This document shows, piece by piece, positions 7,205 through 14,830 of a stretch of DNA of 51,282 nt. The DNA comes from Paramesorhizobium endophyticum. GTDB taxonomy: Bacteria; Pseudomonadota; Alphaproteobacteria; Rhizobiales; Rhizobiaceae. Position numbers and translations under genes: made by a program. The stretch covers positions 1 to 51,282 of the forward strand of contig NZ_BMHH01000026.1 in NCBI RefSeq assembly GCF_014640615.1, read 5' to 3'. The first letter of the stretch is position 1. The number at the start of each line of letters is the position of its first letter. Below the pieces are notes generated by a model. The model did no database searches. It was given only the letters and a program-made list of their open reading frames with translations, and was not told where the DNA came from.

Positions 7205-10200
7205 TCAGAACTGGACCGCCAGGCCGATTTTTCCGGACAAGTCTTTTGTTCGCTCGCCGGAATACTCAACCGAACCATAGGCAGATACGCCTGAATTAAG
7301 ATCGAGCTTTGCCCCGGCCGACACGCGATAGGACATGCCTTGCATGTCGGAAATGCCGTTGAGAGTGTTGACGCCATCCGTGGCCGTGACCTTGTTTTCG
7401 GCAAGGGCCTCGTACTGGAGATCGGCTCTCAGCCATGGGCGCAGAATGACGCCATTCTCGAACACGGTTTCGGTTTCCGCCTTGACGCCAGCCAGCGCCA
7501 TCAGAGAGTCGCCCGAAAGCTGGCTGATGGTTACGCCGAAATTGTCGGTGAAGCCGTCCATGTCCACGTCTTGATAGACGAGCTGGGCAACCGGCGCGAT
7601 CCAGAGGCGATCAGCAAGCCCGGTGTTGACGCGGTAGCGATAGCTTGTCTCGATGCTGGCGATCCAGCCGTCTACATCCGTGGTCCCGCCATGCAAGCCG
7701 CCGGCGGCAAGCGATGCCTCGTTGAACTGATACGCCGCCAGCGCATCGATCCAAAGGCCCTCATCGATCGACTGCCAGTAGCTGGCATAGACGCCTCCAT
7801 GCCCACCCTGCATATCGATATCGATGTGCGGCGTTGTCGCCATGCCAGCGTCAACCGATCCCCAACCACCGAAGACGCCGCCAATGAGCGTACCGGATGG
7901 CAACAGGTTCGAAAGCTCGAAATCCACCCCGGCCTGCACCATCTTGCGGTCGTACTCGGTCTTGACGCCCGGCTCGGGCAAGATTGCGCCCGTGCCGCCG
8001 ATCACGCGGCCCCACGCGACAAGACCGTTTTTCCCAAGCTTGTCCGCTTCGCCCGCGCGTAGCCCGCCGATGCGATAGTAAAGGCCGTCCGCAATGCTGC
8101 GGCCTTGCAGCTGGGCGAGCGAAATGATGTTCGCGTAACCGTCGATGGTAGGCGATACCCATGGCGTCGGTTCCGGCTGCGGCTGGGGTTCCGGTTGAGG
8201 CTGAGGCTTCTCCGGCTGCGGCAGCGGCTGCTGTGGCTCTGGCTGCGGTTCCGGCTGAGGCTGCGGCTTCTCCGGCTCCGGTTCCGGCTTCTCCGGCTCA
8301 GGCTGCGGCTCCGGTTCCGGCTCGGGCTTCTCAGGCTCCGGCCATTGCGTCACGAGCTTATAGGTCTTGTCCGATGCGTCATACGTCCACTGGTAGACGT
8401 ACAGGCCGCCGATGATCAATTCGTCGCTGGTGAAATTGGTCCCATCGGTCAGGCCGTCCACGGTGATTACCGGGATTTTGGTATTGCAGGCCGATGCGCC
8501 ATAAGCCGTCAATTTTACAGCGCTGTGACCGCTGGCATTGCCGCCGATCCGCATATAGTCAGCGGGGCATGTTACGCCATCGAATCCAACATCAGCGGTG
8601 ATGGTCGATCCTTCCTCGCCCGTGTAATTGCCGGTGATGGTCAGCAGATCACGAGCCGCCCCGTTGCTTAGGGAGATGTTGCCACCATTGACCACATCGC
8701 CGGCAATGGTGGAGGTTCCCAACGCGAGTACCTGGCTGTTCGCGTCGATATCCAGTGTGCCGACTGTCAGCGCCCGCGAGGGATCGAGCGCCAGCGCCGA
8801 TTGCTGCAACTCGATCAGTTCCCATTCATCAAGACGAGTTTTCGCGAGGTCCGTGTTCTGGCCGATCAACTGGAGCTGGTCGAAGCCCTGTTCGCCTTCA
8901 GCGTCCGTGCCGCCGTTGATCGCGCCGAAATTAGCCGTGGAGGCGTCAGGCCCCACCATCACCGTGTCGCTGCCACCGCCGAGGTCAACGCTTTCAGCGT
9001 TGGAGGCTTGCTGGATATTCAAGAATTCGTTGCCCGCGCTGCCGGTAATAGTTTTCGCGGAGACATTCCGGATGGCAACCGACGAACTATCGAGCTTCAG
9101 CGTTTCTGTTTGGGTACGCCCTACGATGAGATCGCTACCCCCTGAAATTTCGATGGTTTCGAAATTCTGAATCCGGTTATCCGCAACGACCCCGGATTGC
9201 CCGACCATGGATAAGGTATCATTGTCACCGCCGCCATCGAGCAGGCCAAGCTTGGCATGATTGGCAGAGGCGGTGATGACAAGGCTGTCGTTACCATTCC
9301 CTAGCGCGATCCCGCCCAGCGTCGTCCCTTTTTCAATGATGACGTTTTCCGTGCTATCCGAACCGGCAACACCGACCGTCGCCGTCACATCCCTCAGCGT
9401 GAGGTTTGAATTCGCGACATTGATGATCTGCGTTGCGGTAAGCCCTAGCGTTAACTGGCTGTTTTGGACGTTGAAGGTTTCCCATCCTGCCACTTTATAA
9501 TCTTCAGTGGCCCCCGAAAACCGCAAGAAATTAATCACGTCCTGACCATCACCTCCGTGGAGGCTCGCCCCGGTGATTGTCGCGGCGTCAATGATATACG
9601 CGGTATCATCGCCCGCGCCACCAAAGAAGCCGTATGTGACCGAGCCGTCCTTGAGTACAAAAGTGTCGTCGCCGTCGCCGCCGTTGAAGGAGTAGATCGT
9701 TGCGTTCTTGCCAGAGACCTCGACGGTATCAATCCCGCCCTCGCCGCTCACGGAACCCAAGTCTGCAAGCGATCCTGCTGCGTCCGTGGCTCTGGCTATA
9801 AACGTATCATTGCCATCGCCGCCTAGAACGGAGCCGACTTTGACGCGCGTATTCAGTTTTGCGGTGCCGCCATCCGCTTCGAGCACAATTGTATCATCGC
9901 CACCGGCGAGGTAAATTTGCCCGTTGTTGACAACATCAAGGACGCCGGCAGTGCCGCCAGACTTCGATGAGATGTAGATCGTATCAGCGCCTTCGCCCGT
10001 CCTGATAAGCCCCGTTCCGGAGCTGACGATAACATGCGCGCGGCTTCCACTGCCAGTGGCAGATACTTCGAAGGTCTGCCCCCCGTCAGGACCGGGAGTG
10101 ATATTGTTCGGATAGTGCATACCGGCGCTGATGTTGCTCGCATTGCCGGTGCCCTCGGCGCGCACCGCCGCCGCATCGCCTCCACTTTCTGCAATCACCC

Positions 10201-10759
10201 GCAAATGGGGACCGTAACGGTAATTGTTCGAAAGGGATAGCGAGGCATCAACTATGTTCCCAGCTGCCCCTTGCACTGATGATACAATACTCGCGATCCC
10301 ACCATTTTTTGCGGTGACCGATACGTTATTCGGCCCCACCCCGAAATCAACGGAAGCGGAGTTTCTGTTGTTCGGGACCGTGGCGCGGTCCTCGCGAAGC
10401 AGCGACGAGCGCCCCGCCCCATCCTGAAGAACGCTTACGGTAGCGTCCTGATTACCGAAAATCAGGTTGCGCGAGGCTGTTGTTGATTGCGGCAAAATGA
10501 TGCCATCAACACCTGTGATATTCAGGGTGAGAAGCACTGCGGGGAACTGATAAGAATTGCCGGTGGTTGTGTAGAAAGTGCCGTTCGCGGAACTGTCGCA
10601 ATTGATGATCGAGGCGGAGCTACCTGATGATTGAGGCGAGCAAGCCGCCTGACTGATGCCGGTGCCCGCGAAATAGCTGGCGGCAAGAATTGCCGGAACA
10701 GAGGTCGCGGCTCGAAGCCATTTAGAAGATTTTAGTAAACGCGAGTCTATGCTAGACAT
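7205..10759 (-). CDS. Autotransporter (type V) surface protein
   Basis: About 1184 residues. The start at 10759 follows GAGGAA; a long signal sequence ends near SQAACSPQ. The passenger of roughly 750 residues is a Gly/Asp/Asn-rich repetitive beta structure with RTX-like blocks (GGDGDDTFVLKDG, GGAGDDTAYI, GGDGQDVINF). A Pro/Glu/Gln-rich linker of about 60 residues (coding 8163-8340) follows. The last 280 or so residues are an autotransporter beta-barrel ending in Phe (GLAVQF), as barrel proteins do. The passenger would be exported through the outer membrane, possibly as an adhesin; no catalytic motif is seen. It is flanked by strong hairpins and looks like a self-contained cargo unit. Confidence 0.9.
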   Translation of the reverse strand: MSSIDSRLLKSSKWLRAATSVPAILAASYFAGTGISQAACSPQSSGSSASIINCDSSANGTFYTTTGNSYQFPAVLLTLNITGVDGIILPQSTTASRNLIFGNQDATVSVLQDGAGRSSLLREDRATVPNNRNSASVDFGVGPNNVSVTAKNGGIASIVSSVQGAAGNIVDASLSLSNNYRYGPHLRVIAESGGDAAAVRAEGTGNASNISAGMHYPNNITPGPDGGQTFEVSATGSGSRAHVIVSSGTGLIRTGEGADTIYISSKSGGTAGVLDVVNNGQIYLAGGDDTIVLEADGGTAKLNTRVKVGSVLGGDGNDTFIARATDAAGSLADLGSVSGEGGIDTVEVSGKNATIYSFNGGDGDDTFVLKDGSVTYGFFGGAGDDTAYIIDAATITGASLHGGDGQDVINFLRFSGATEDYKVAGWETFNVQNSQLTLGLTATQIINVANSNLTLRDVTATVGVAGSDSTENVIIEKGTTLGGIALGNGNDSLVITASANHAKLGLLDGGGDNDTLSMVGQSGVVADNRIQNFETIEISGGSDLIVGRTQTETLKLDSSSVAIRNVSAKTITGSAGNEFLNIQQASNAESVDLGGGSDTVMVGPDASTANFGAINGGTDAEGEQGFDQLQLIGQNTDLAKTRLDEWELIELQQSALALDPSRALTVGTLDIDANSQVLALGTSTIAGDVVNGGNISLSNGAARDLLTITGNYTGEEGSTITADVGFDGVTCPADYMRIGGNASGHSAVKLTAYGASACNTKIPVITVDGLTDGTNFTSDELIIGGLYVYQWTYDASDKTYKLVTQWPEPEKPEPEPEPQPEPEKPEPEPEKPQPQPEPQPEPQQPLPQPEKPQPQPEPQPQPEPTPWVSPTIDGYANIISLAQLQGRSIADGLYYRIGGLRAGEADKLGKNGLVAWGRVIGGTGAILPEPGVKTEYDRKMVQAGVDFELSNLLPSGTLIGGVFGGWGSVDAGMATTPHIDIDMQGGHGGVYASYWQSIDEGLWIDALAAYQFNEASLAAGGLHGGTTDVDGWIASIETSYRYRVNTGLADRLWIAPVAQLVYQDVDMDGFTDNFGVTISQLSGDSLMALAGVKAETETVFENGVILRPWLRADLQYEALAENKVTATDGVNTLNGISDMQGMSYRVSAGAKLDLNSGVSAYGSVEYSGERTKDLSGKIGLAVQF

Positions 10760-10816
10760 AAGACGGTTCCTCGTCTGTCTCTGAATTTTGCCGTTCAGGT
10801 GGATTTTAGGAGCCAC

Positions 10817-10844
10817 GGATCGGAGCATTGCAGTGCTCCGATCC
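10817..10844. promoter_or_regulatory. 11-bp hairpin in the autotransporter leader
   Basis: GGATCGGAGCA, loop TTGCAG, TGCTCCGATCC: a perfect stem 58-85 nt upstream of the autotransporter start. The neighbouring hairpin at 10901-10928 has a different stem but the same loop TTGCAG. It could be a leader RNA structure or an operator. Confidence 0.6.
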
Positions 10845-10900
10845 ATCCCTTCGTTCTTGATGAATGGTTGCGGTTGATCGCCTCCTCAGTTCAACGAAGC

Positions 10901-10928
10901 AAAGCCGGCTGTTGCAGCAGCCGGCTTT
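10901..10928. terminator. 11-bp hairpin with TTGCAG loop
   Basis: AAAGCCGGCTG, loop TTGCAG, CAGCCGGCTTT, then TT. It is terminator-like, with only short T runs on either strand. It would end a minus-strand transcript started near 11010, or a plus-strand transcript. Confidence 0.55.
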
Positions 10929-11000
10929 TCGTTATGTGTGATTGGGAGACGCCGCTCGCGCTTGCGGTCGATAGGTGCATTACTCCGCGTCCCCCGGTTC

Positions 11001-11053
11001 ATTCGCCGGGGAGAATATACATGATTAGCAATTTCTCAAGTGAAATTGCTAAT
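11001..11053. promoter_or_regulatory. Shared promoter/leader element with 12-bp palindrome
   Basis: ATTAGCAATTTC (11024-11035), loop TCAAGT, GAAATTGCTAAT (11042-11053) is a perfect palindrome. Next to it is GAGAATATAC (11011-11020), and CCCCGG..CCGGGG lies just before. The same arrangement, with related sequence, is at 25273-25337 upstream of a minus-strand gene. On the minus strand TATATT could be a -10 element. Probably a duplicated regulated promoter; here the minus-strand product downstream is only a hairpin-rich leader. Confidence 0.55.
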
Positions 11054-11155
11054 AAGAAATTAGTACCCCCTGTCATTATGGGAGGCGGCAACAAACTGAG
11101 CGAACTTGTGAAATGTCTTGTGGCGTATCGTCTTGGTGGCGACGCTCCCGTCAGG

Positions 11156-11461
11156 CTATAGAACTATGCCTAACCGTTCGCCAAGGCTCAGACGCGCCGG
11201 TTTGCTGGACTCCGCGAGCATGGACAGGATAGTGTCTTGCGAGAGGGCGGAAAGCTCGTAACCATTAGACCTGGCGGCGAGAATGATACTTTCCAGCGTA
11301 GGAAATTCATCGCGCCGCCAACCCAACCAAAGCTCTGGCTCGTCGGTTTCTTTATCGACAAAAGCGTTTAAGAAAAATGTACGCAATGGAGGATCATAAC
11401 CAATGACTCCATTGTCGTCTTTTCTCTCTCCTTGAGTCACAGTGACTATATGTCGGCTCAT
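11156..11461 (-). CDS. Hypothetical protein
   Basis: 101 residues, soluble, acidic and aromatic-rich (YDPPLRTFFLNAFVD, PELWLGWRRDEFPTLE), ending LGERLGIVL. The ribosome-binding site is weak. It lies at the outer end of the minus-strand small-gene array but lacks the junction motif. Not recognised. Confidence 0.55.
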   Translation of the reverse strand: MSRHIVTVTQGERKDDNGVIGYDPPLRTFFLNAFVDKETDEPELWLGWRRDEFPTLESIILAARSNGYELSALSQDTILSMLAESSKPARLSLGERLGIVL

Positions 11462-11554
11462 AGCAAATCTCTCTAATGCCGTTTCTGGATTTATTGAGGG
11501 GAGGATAGAACGAAGGAGGGAAGTCCTTGTACCTCCCTCCAGGAGGAGATTAGC

Positions 11555-11713
11555 TTAGCTGCTCTTGCTGTACAGAGGGCGCTCGCTTCTCCCCTGCGAT
11601 ACTGAAGATCAAAGCATGGATTGCTTCTGCTTCAGCGGGTGCTTCCCTCCCGCTGACAGGATCGAACACGATATGTTCTGTCTCAATGCCTTGAGTTGAT
11701 CATCGTTCATTAT
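11555..11713 (-). pseudogene. Fusion remnant: MNDDQ gene start joined to another gene's end
   Basis: Bases 11684-11713 are identical to 12718-12747, the MNDDQLKAL start within the 12577-12867 gene. After the match, a different open frame continues to a stop at 11555 (VFDPVSGREAPAEAEAIHAL, ending QQEQLS) and reads like the end of a real protein. The join puts the two parts in different frames, so no full product can be made. It records a deletion or recombination inside the array. Confidence 0.7.
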
Positions 11714-11808
11714 GCGGCTAGAGCCTCGGCCTTAGACATGCGAGGCCAACGGGCAAGGGTAACAAATCCGTTTTTCTCATGATCTGCGACGGTGAGTTCG
11801 ATGCGCAT
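11710..11808 (-). pseudogene. Truncated copy of the 12883-13221 gene
   Basis: Bases 11715-11833 match 13128-13246 at an offset of 1413 with few differences. They encode MRIELTVADHEKNGFVTLAR and a few more residues, stopping after 32 codons. The copy includes the complete upstream junction motif (11809-11834). It shows that array members have been copied together with their junction. Confidence 0.8.
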
Positions 11809-11834
11809 AGCGCGCCTCCGGGCGGTTGTTGGAA
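11809..11834 (-). repeat. Array junction motif (minus strand)
   Basis: Reads TTCCAACAACCGCCCGGAGG on the minus strand, directly after the stop of the 11835 gene's frame boundary and before an ATG. The same or closely related words separate most neighbours in the arrays: 12108-12131, 12312-12336, 12538-12560, 12868-12890, 13222-13248, 13567-13590, 13971-13990, 14165-14183, 14381-14398. In several, the TAA or TAG in the motif is the stop of the upstream gene, and GGAGG is the ribosome-binding site of the next. Confidence 0.8.
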
Positions 11835-12107
11835 TTATTGGGCGGCATCGCCCAAAGCGGAAACAGCCGCGTCAATCTGGCTGTCGAGTTCGTCCATGGC
11901 TTCCATGGCCGTGTCTAAACTGGAAACAGCGTTTTCAGCCGCTGATCCTTTTTCGCCGCTTTGGAAACTTTCAGGCATGTTATTGAAATATTCCTGCTCT
12001 TCGTCGCGTAGCGTCTCGATCTCCCCCTTCAACTCTTCAATCGTGGCCTTCAAGCCTTCAATCTGGTCACTCAGCTTCACGATAGCCTTGCGGCGTTCTT
12101 TGTTCAT
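11835..12107 (-). CDS. Small coiled-coil protein (array member)
   Basis: 90 residues, nearly all helical and charged (MNKERRKAIVKLSDQIEGL, EELKGEIETLRDEEQEYF). It shares a core with the protein at 21773-22138: DE..E, (M/L)P(E/D)SF, then AM..LD..ID..L. The two are probably paralogues of one small accessory family. Followed by the conserved junction. Function unknown. Confidence 0.65.
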   Translation of the reverse strand: MNKERRKAIVKLSDQIEGLKATIEELKGEIETLRDEEQEYFNNMPESFQSGEKGSAAENAVSSLDTAMEAMDELDSQIDAAVSALGDAAQ

Positions 12108-12125
12108 TTTAGCGCGCTCCAGGCG

Positions 12126-12311
12126 TCATTTGGAACTGGAGTCGGCTTTGGCGTCATCAAAGCCTTGCCGATAGGTTGCGCGGCTCCGACTGCCATCATG
12201 GCCGCTACCAAAGGGGTGGCCGTAGTGCGCATCCGAGTATCCAGCGTGATAGTCGGCCCTCTGTTCGGGGGTCCAGTCGGGCTTGGGTTCTGGTCTTGGA
12301 TTCCACGGCAT
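12126..12311 (-). CDS. Small hydrophilic protein (array member)
   Basis: 61 residues, MPWNPRPEPKPDWTPEQRAD and so on, Tyr- and His-rich (YHAGYSDAHYGHPFG), ending SSSK with the stop inside the junction motif. GGAGG precedes the ATG by 5 nt. Not recognised. Confidence 0.6.
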   Translation of the reverse strand: MPWNPRPEPKPDWTPEQRADYHAGYSDAHYGHPFGSGHDGSRSRATYRQGFDDAKADSSSK

Positions 12312-12336
12312 GATTGCCTCCGGGCGGTTGTTGGAA

Positions 12337-12537
12337 TTAACGGATTTCCGATTGGTCGTAGCCGTGGTGCTCGACCAATGACGCGACCATGGCGTCAAAT
12401 GCCATGTCTTTGATGCCTGCTTGGTTTTCGGCGTCGGCCTGCGTGTAAGCGTCGGCCAGCAATTTCCCGGCTTCGCCAAGAATCTGATAAAATCGGCTGC
12501 GCATGGCGTATTTTTCTGCGTAGGTACGTTCGTCCAT
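12337..12537 (-). CDS. Small helical protein (array member)
   Basis: 66 residues, starting MDERTYAEKYAMRSRFYQIL, with an acidic helical middle and an end of HHGYDQSEIR. GGAGAGAG precedes the ATG. The stop TAA is immediately followed by the junction word TTCCAACAACCG. Unknown function. Confidence 0.6.
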   Translation of the reverse strand: MDERTYAEKYAMRSRFYQILGEAGKLLADAYTQADAENQAGIKDMAFDAMVASLVEHHGYDQSEIR

Positions 12538-12576
12538 CGTCTCTCTCCATCCCGGCGGTTTCTGGAATGTCAGTGT

Positions 12577-12867
12577 TCAGTGGGGTCGGGGACCGAAGGC
12601 CAGAGCCTTTGCTTCGGACTTCGCACGACGCAGCGTTTTCATTCCTTCGTCTGTAATCTCGTTCAAGCGTTGGTCAAAAGTCTTTAGCTCACCTTTCAAC
12701 TCTCCAATCGCGCCCTTCAATGCCTTGAGTTGATCATCGTTCATTATTGTGCGCCCCCGTTCGGTTGCGCGCTTGCCTTCGCAGTTGTCGCATAGGTCTT
12801 CATCGTGAGCGCCCGCGTGGCTCTCCCAAAAAGAGCCGCCGCAGCGTTTACAAGTGGATCGCTTCAT
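12577..12867 (-). CDS. Zinc-ribbon and coiled-coil protein (array member)
   Basis: 96 residues. The first 35 form a short zinc-ribbon-like part with CKRC and CDNC. From MNDDQLKALKGAIGELKGEL on, it is a charged coiled coil. A 30-nt piece containing the MNDDQ start is repeated in a remnant at 11684-11713, so the two halves may once have been separate genes. The upstream ATG at 12867 has GGAGG from the junction and is preferred; translation may also start at MNDDQ. Confidence 0.6.
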   Translation of the reverse strand: MKRSTCKRCGGSFWESHAGAHDEDLCDNCEGKRATERGRTIMNDDQLKALKGAIGELKGELKTFDQRLNEITDEGMKTLRRAKSEAKALAFGPRPH

Positions 12868-12882
12868 TGTCCCCTCCGGGAG

Positions 12883-13221
12883 TTATTTGAAAAATCTGCT
12901 GAGGACCGGAACGCGCCTATCTATCGCGTCATCCGGTTCCGGCCTTTCTTCGAGCCAGGTGCGAACCTGATCCGGGGCGAGGCGCATTGCTACTTGCATC
13001 GGCAAGCTACGCTGGCCGGTGTCGTGAAGATCGTACCCATCCATAATATCGAGGATGAAGGTGAATGGGCCTGTCAATCTGTCCGGTTCCATCTCGTCGC
13101 TGATCTCGGCATCGATGGCAGCAACGGCGGCTAGAGTCTCGGCCTTGGACATGCGAGGCCAACGGGCAAGGGTAACAAATCCGTTTTTCTCATGGTCAGC
13201 GACGGTGAGTTCGATGCGCAT
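12883..13221 (-). CDS. Hypothetical soluble protein (array member)
   Basis: 112 residues, MRIELTVADHEKNGFVTLAR, then acidic sequence (AIDAEISDEMEPD) and PFTFILDIMDGYDLHDTGQ. The C-terminal part is Pro- and Arg-rich and ends in RFFK. A truncated copy of its first 32 codons and its junction is at 11710-11833. Unknown function. Confidence 0.65.
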   Translation of the reverse strand: MRIELTVADHEKNGFVTLARWPRMSKAETLAAVAAIDAEISDEMEPDRLTGPFTFILDIMDGYDLHDTGQRSLPMQVAMRLAPDQVRTWLEERPEPDDAIDRRVPVLSRFFK

Positions 13222-13248
13222 AGCGCGCCTCCGGGCGGTTGTTTGAAT

Positions 13249-13566
13249 TTATACGGCGTCTACGTCCGCAATTTCTGTCGACGGCGCCCATATCTCTGGC
13301 CGCCATTCTCGCATGATATCTTCGATTTCGGCGCGATAGGCAGTTGGATATTCAGCCATTCCACGAGCAGCAAGCCACGAGAAGACCTGGGCCATGTCCA
13401 CAGCGATAGTGGAGTCTACACCGAACAAATCCGCAAGATTGAAACCTCCGAGTTTGTCAGCGTTCCACCAAGCAAGAACAAATGCCGCGGCCCTGCCTGA
13501 CTGGCCGGTATCTCCCCGGGCTAGATTAAGAAGCCGCTCAAACGCGGCACGAGTTGCATGATCCAT
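13249..13566 (-). CDS. Conserved hypothetical (array member)
   Basis: 105 residues with AAFERLLNLARGDTGQSGRA, AAFVLAWWNADKLGGF and a WRPEIW end. This DTGQ..AWWNA..GGF layout recalls a small proteobacterial family that I believe is DUF7673, from memory only. No catalytic motif. Flanked by junction motifs on both sides. Confidence 0.65.
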   Translation of the reverse strand: MDHATRAAFERLLNLARGDTGQSGRAAAFVLAWWNADKLGGFNLADLFGVDSTIAVDMAQVFSWLAARGMAEYPTAYRAEIEDIMREWRPEIWAPSTEIADVDAV

Positions 13567-13583
13567 TGTCGTGGCTCCGGGCG

Positions 13584-13970
13584 TTAGTTGGAACTGTTGG
13601 CAAGCGCCGCTTCGTTGGCCTTTTGATATGCCTGAGTGGCATGACCGGCGCGCGCCAGCGCATAGGCGAAACGCTTGGCGTGCTCACCGTTGCAGAAGAA
13701 GGGGTCTTGATAGCTTTCGCCATCCCATGTCGAGGCCTTGAAGATGAAATCACAGCCAGCCTTTTTAGCGTAGTAATCCTCACCACGCGACCAGCTCACC
13801 CCCACAACCTGCCCATTCACCAGTCTTTGCACCTCTTCCTTCGACGTTGGATACTCTGGACGGCTGCTGGCAAAATCTGTGACATGTGCTGCCGCCTCCG
13901 GTCCGAAATAGATCGTTTCCGTCTTCTTTGCGATCTTCTTACCGCAATATCGGCAAAGTGGCTGGCTCAT
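13584..13970 (-). CDS. Zinc-ribbon protein (array member)
   Basis: 128 residues. It starts MSQPLCRYCGKKIAKKTETI (one CxxC), with a second Cys in KKAGCDF and a third in PFFCNGEHA, which could complete a metal site. The C-terminus is helical and ends ANSSN with the stop in the junction motif. May bind nucleic acid; this is inferred from the zinc-ribbon look only. Confidence 0.65.
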   Translation of the reverse strand: MSQPLCRYCGKKIAKKTETIYFGPEAAAHVTDFASSRPEYPTSKEEVQRLVNGQVVGVSWSRGEDYYAKKAGCDFIFKASTWDGESYQDPFFCNGEHAKRFAYALARAGHATQAYQKANEAALANSSN

Positions 13971-13984
13971 CGTCTTTTCCGGCG

Positions 13985-14164
13985 TTAAATGGAAGAATAC
14001 GGATTGGCGGGGCCGAAGCGAACTCCATCCTGCTCAAAAAACCCCAAATAGCCAAGGAGCCATGCGCGATGGACTTCTGAGCCGGCGATAAGTTTGCGTA
14101 GTAAGCGGGACAGGGCTTTGCCTTGATAGCCGTAGAGATAAAATCGCATGTAAATATTGCTCAC
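13985..14164 (-). CDS. Short protein with GTG start (array member)
   Basis: 59 residues read from GTG at 14164: VSNIYMRFYLYGYQGKALSR, then aromatic- and Leu-rich sequence, ending NPYSSI. GGAGG lies 7 nt before the GTG, in the same junction position as for its neighbours; an in-frame ATG is at 14149. It fills what would otherwise be the only gap in the array. Basic and aromatic; unknown function. Confidence 0.6.
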   Translation of the reverse strand: MSNIYMRFYLYGYQGKALSRLLRKLIAGSEVHRAWLLGYLGFFEQDGVRFGPANPYSSI

Positions 14165-14179
14165 GGATTGCCTCCGGGG

Positions 14180-14380
14180 TTATTTGGACTGCGCGTCGAT
14201 ACGAGCGTAAAGCTCGGCGCGGGCGGAATCGAACGCTGCGTCGCCAAGGTGCGAGAACTGCCGCCAGAAGGCAAAGCGTTCTTCGTGGCTCTGACCGATC
14301 CCGGCTAGACGTTCGACCTCGCCTATGGTGGTGCAGCCCCGCGCCGCTTCCGGCTTCTGAATGGTCTTCTGCTTCTGCAT
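14180..14380 (-). CDS. Small protein (array member)
   Basis: 66 residues, MQKQKTIQKPEAARGCTTIG, then helical sequence, ending ARIDAQSK with TCC AAA TAA in the junction motif. GGAGG precedes the ATG. Unknown function. Confidence 0.6.
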   Translation of the reverse strand: MQKQKTIQKPEAARGCTTIGEVERLAGIGQSHEERFAFWRQFSHLGDAAFDSARAELYARIDAQSK

Positions 14381-14394
14381 GACGGCCTCCGGCG

Positions 14395-14586
14395 CTATTT
14401 GGATGGTTTAGGAAGTTTGAAATCCACAAGCCATGAGGGACCGTGGGTATTGCGAAGCCGATGAAGGATTGCCGGTGCGGCCGCGCGCATCCAAAGCTCG
14501 CGCAACTCGGATTTCCACTTGCGACCGTGCTCGGCGGCGAAGTCCGCAATGGCGGCGCTCTGCTCTGGTGTTAATGGTTTATTCAT
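14395..14586 (-). CDS. Small protein (array member)
   Basis: 63 residues, MNKPLTPEQSAAIADFAAEH, then GRKWKSELRELWM and an end of LPKPSK, with TCC AAA TAG in the junction. The start at 14586 follows GGAGG; an upstream in-frame extension has no ribosome-binding site. Helical and basic. Unknown function. Confidence 0.6.
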   Translation of the reverse strand: MNKPLTPEQSAAIADFAAEHGRKWKSELRELWMRAAAPAILHRLRNTHGPSWLVDFKLPKPSK

Positions 14587-14597
14587 GGCGTCCTCCC

Positions 14598-14738
14598 TCA
14601 CCAAGCTTCGTCGTCGGGGTAGCCACCATTGTCCGGCTCGCTTTCCCAATTTTCATGAAAGCCATCTTCGAAGCCCTCTGGATTATTACGCCAGTCGGCG
14701 GGCGGCGCATCGCTTTCAGGTGTAGGTTTCGGGACCAT
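14598..14738 (-). CDS. Short acidic protein, first gene of minus-strand array
   Basis: 46 residues, MVPKPTPESDAPPADWRNNP, very acidic and aromatic towards the end (ENWESEPDNGGYPDDEAW). AGGAGG lies 8 nt before the ATG at 14738. It is the first gene of the minus-strand array and diverges from the recombinase. The acidic character resembles DNA-mimic or inhibitor proteins, but this is only an impression. Confidence 0.5.
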   Translation of the reverse strand: MVPKPTPESDAPPADWRNNPEGFEDGFHENWESEPDNGGYPDDEAW

Positions 14739-14764
14739 TGCTAATTGCCTCCTGTTCTGCCTTG

Positions 14765-14817
14765 CACTATGACATAACATATGACACTATGTCAAACATA
14801 AATGTTATGTCACAGTG
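14765..14817. promoter_or_regulatory. Inverted-repeat site between the divergent arrays
   Basis: CACTATGACATAACAT (14765-14780) and ATGTTATGTCACAGTG (14802-14817) are inverted copies matching at 15 of 16 positions, 21 nt apart. In between is TGACA-CTA-TGTCA (14782-14794). It lies directly before the serine recombinase and between the two arrays. It could be the recombinase's res-type site, its autoregulatory operator, or both. Confidence 0.65.
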
Positions 14818-14830
14818 AGACTTTTTTGGA

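Noticed and set aside
8105-8671. Long plus-strand open frame rich in Arg and Leu opposite the autotransporter
   Set aside because: It is the antisense of the Pro-Glu-Gln linker of the autotransporter; repetitive codons keep several frames open. No ribosome-binding site or protein-like sequence.
14034-14549. 171-codon minus-strand frame in the small-gene array
   Set aside because: It overlaps three better genes (13985-14164, 14180-14380, 14395-14586) that have junction-type ribosome-binding sites and sensible protein sequence.
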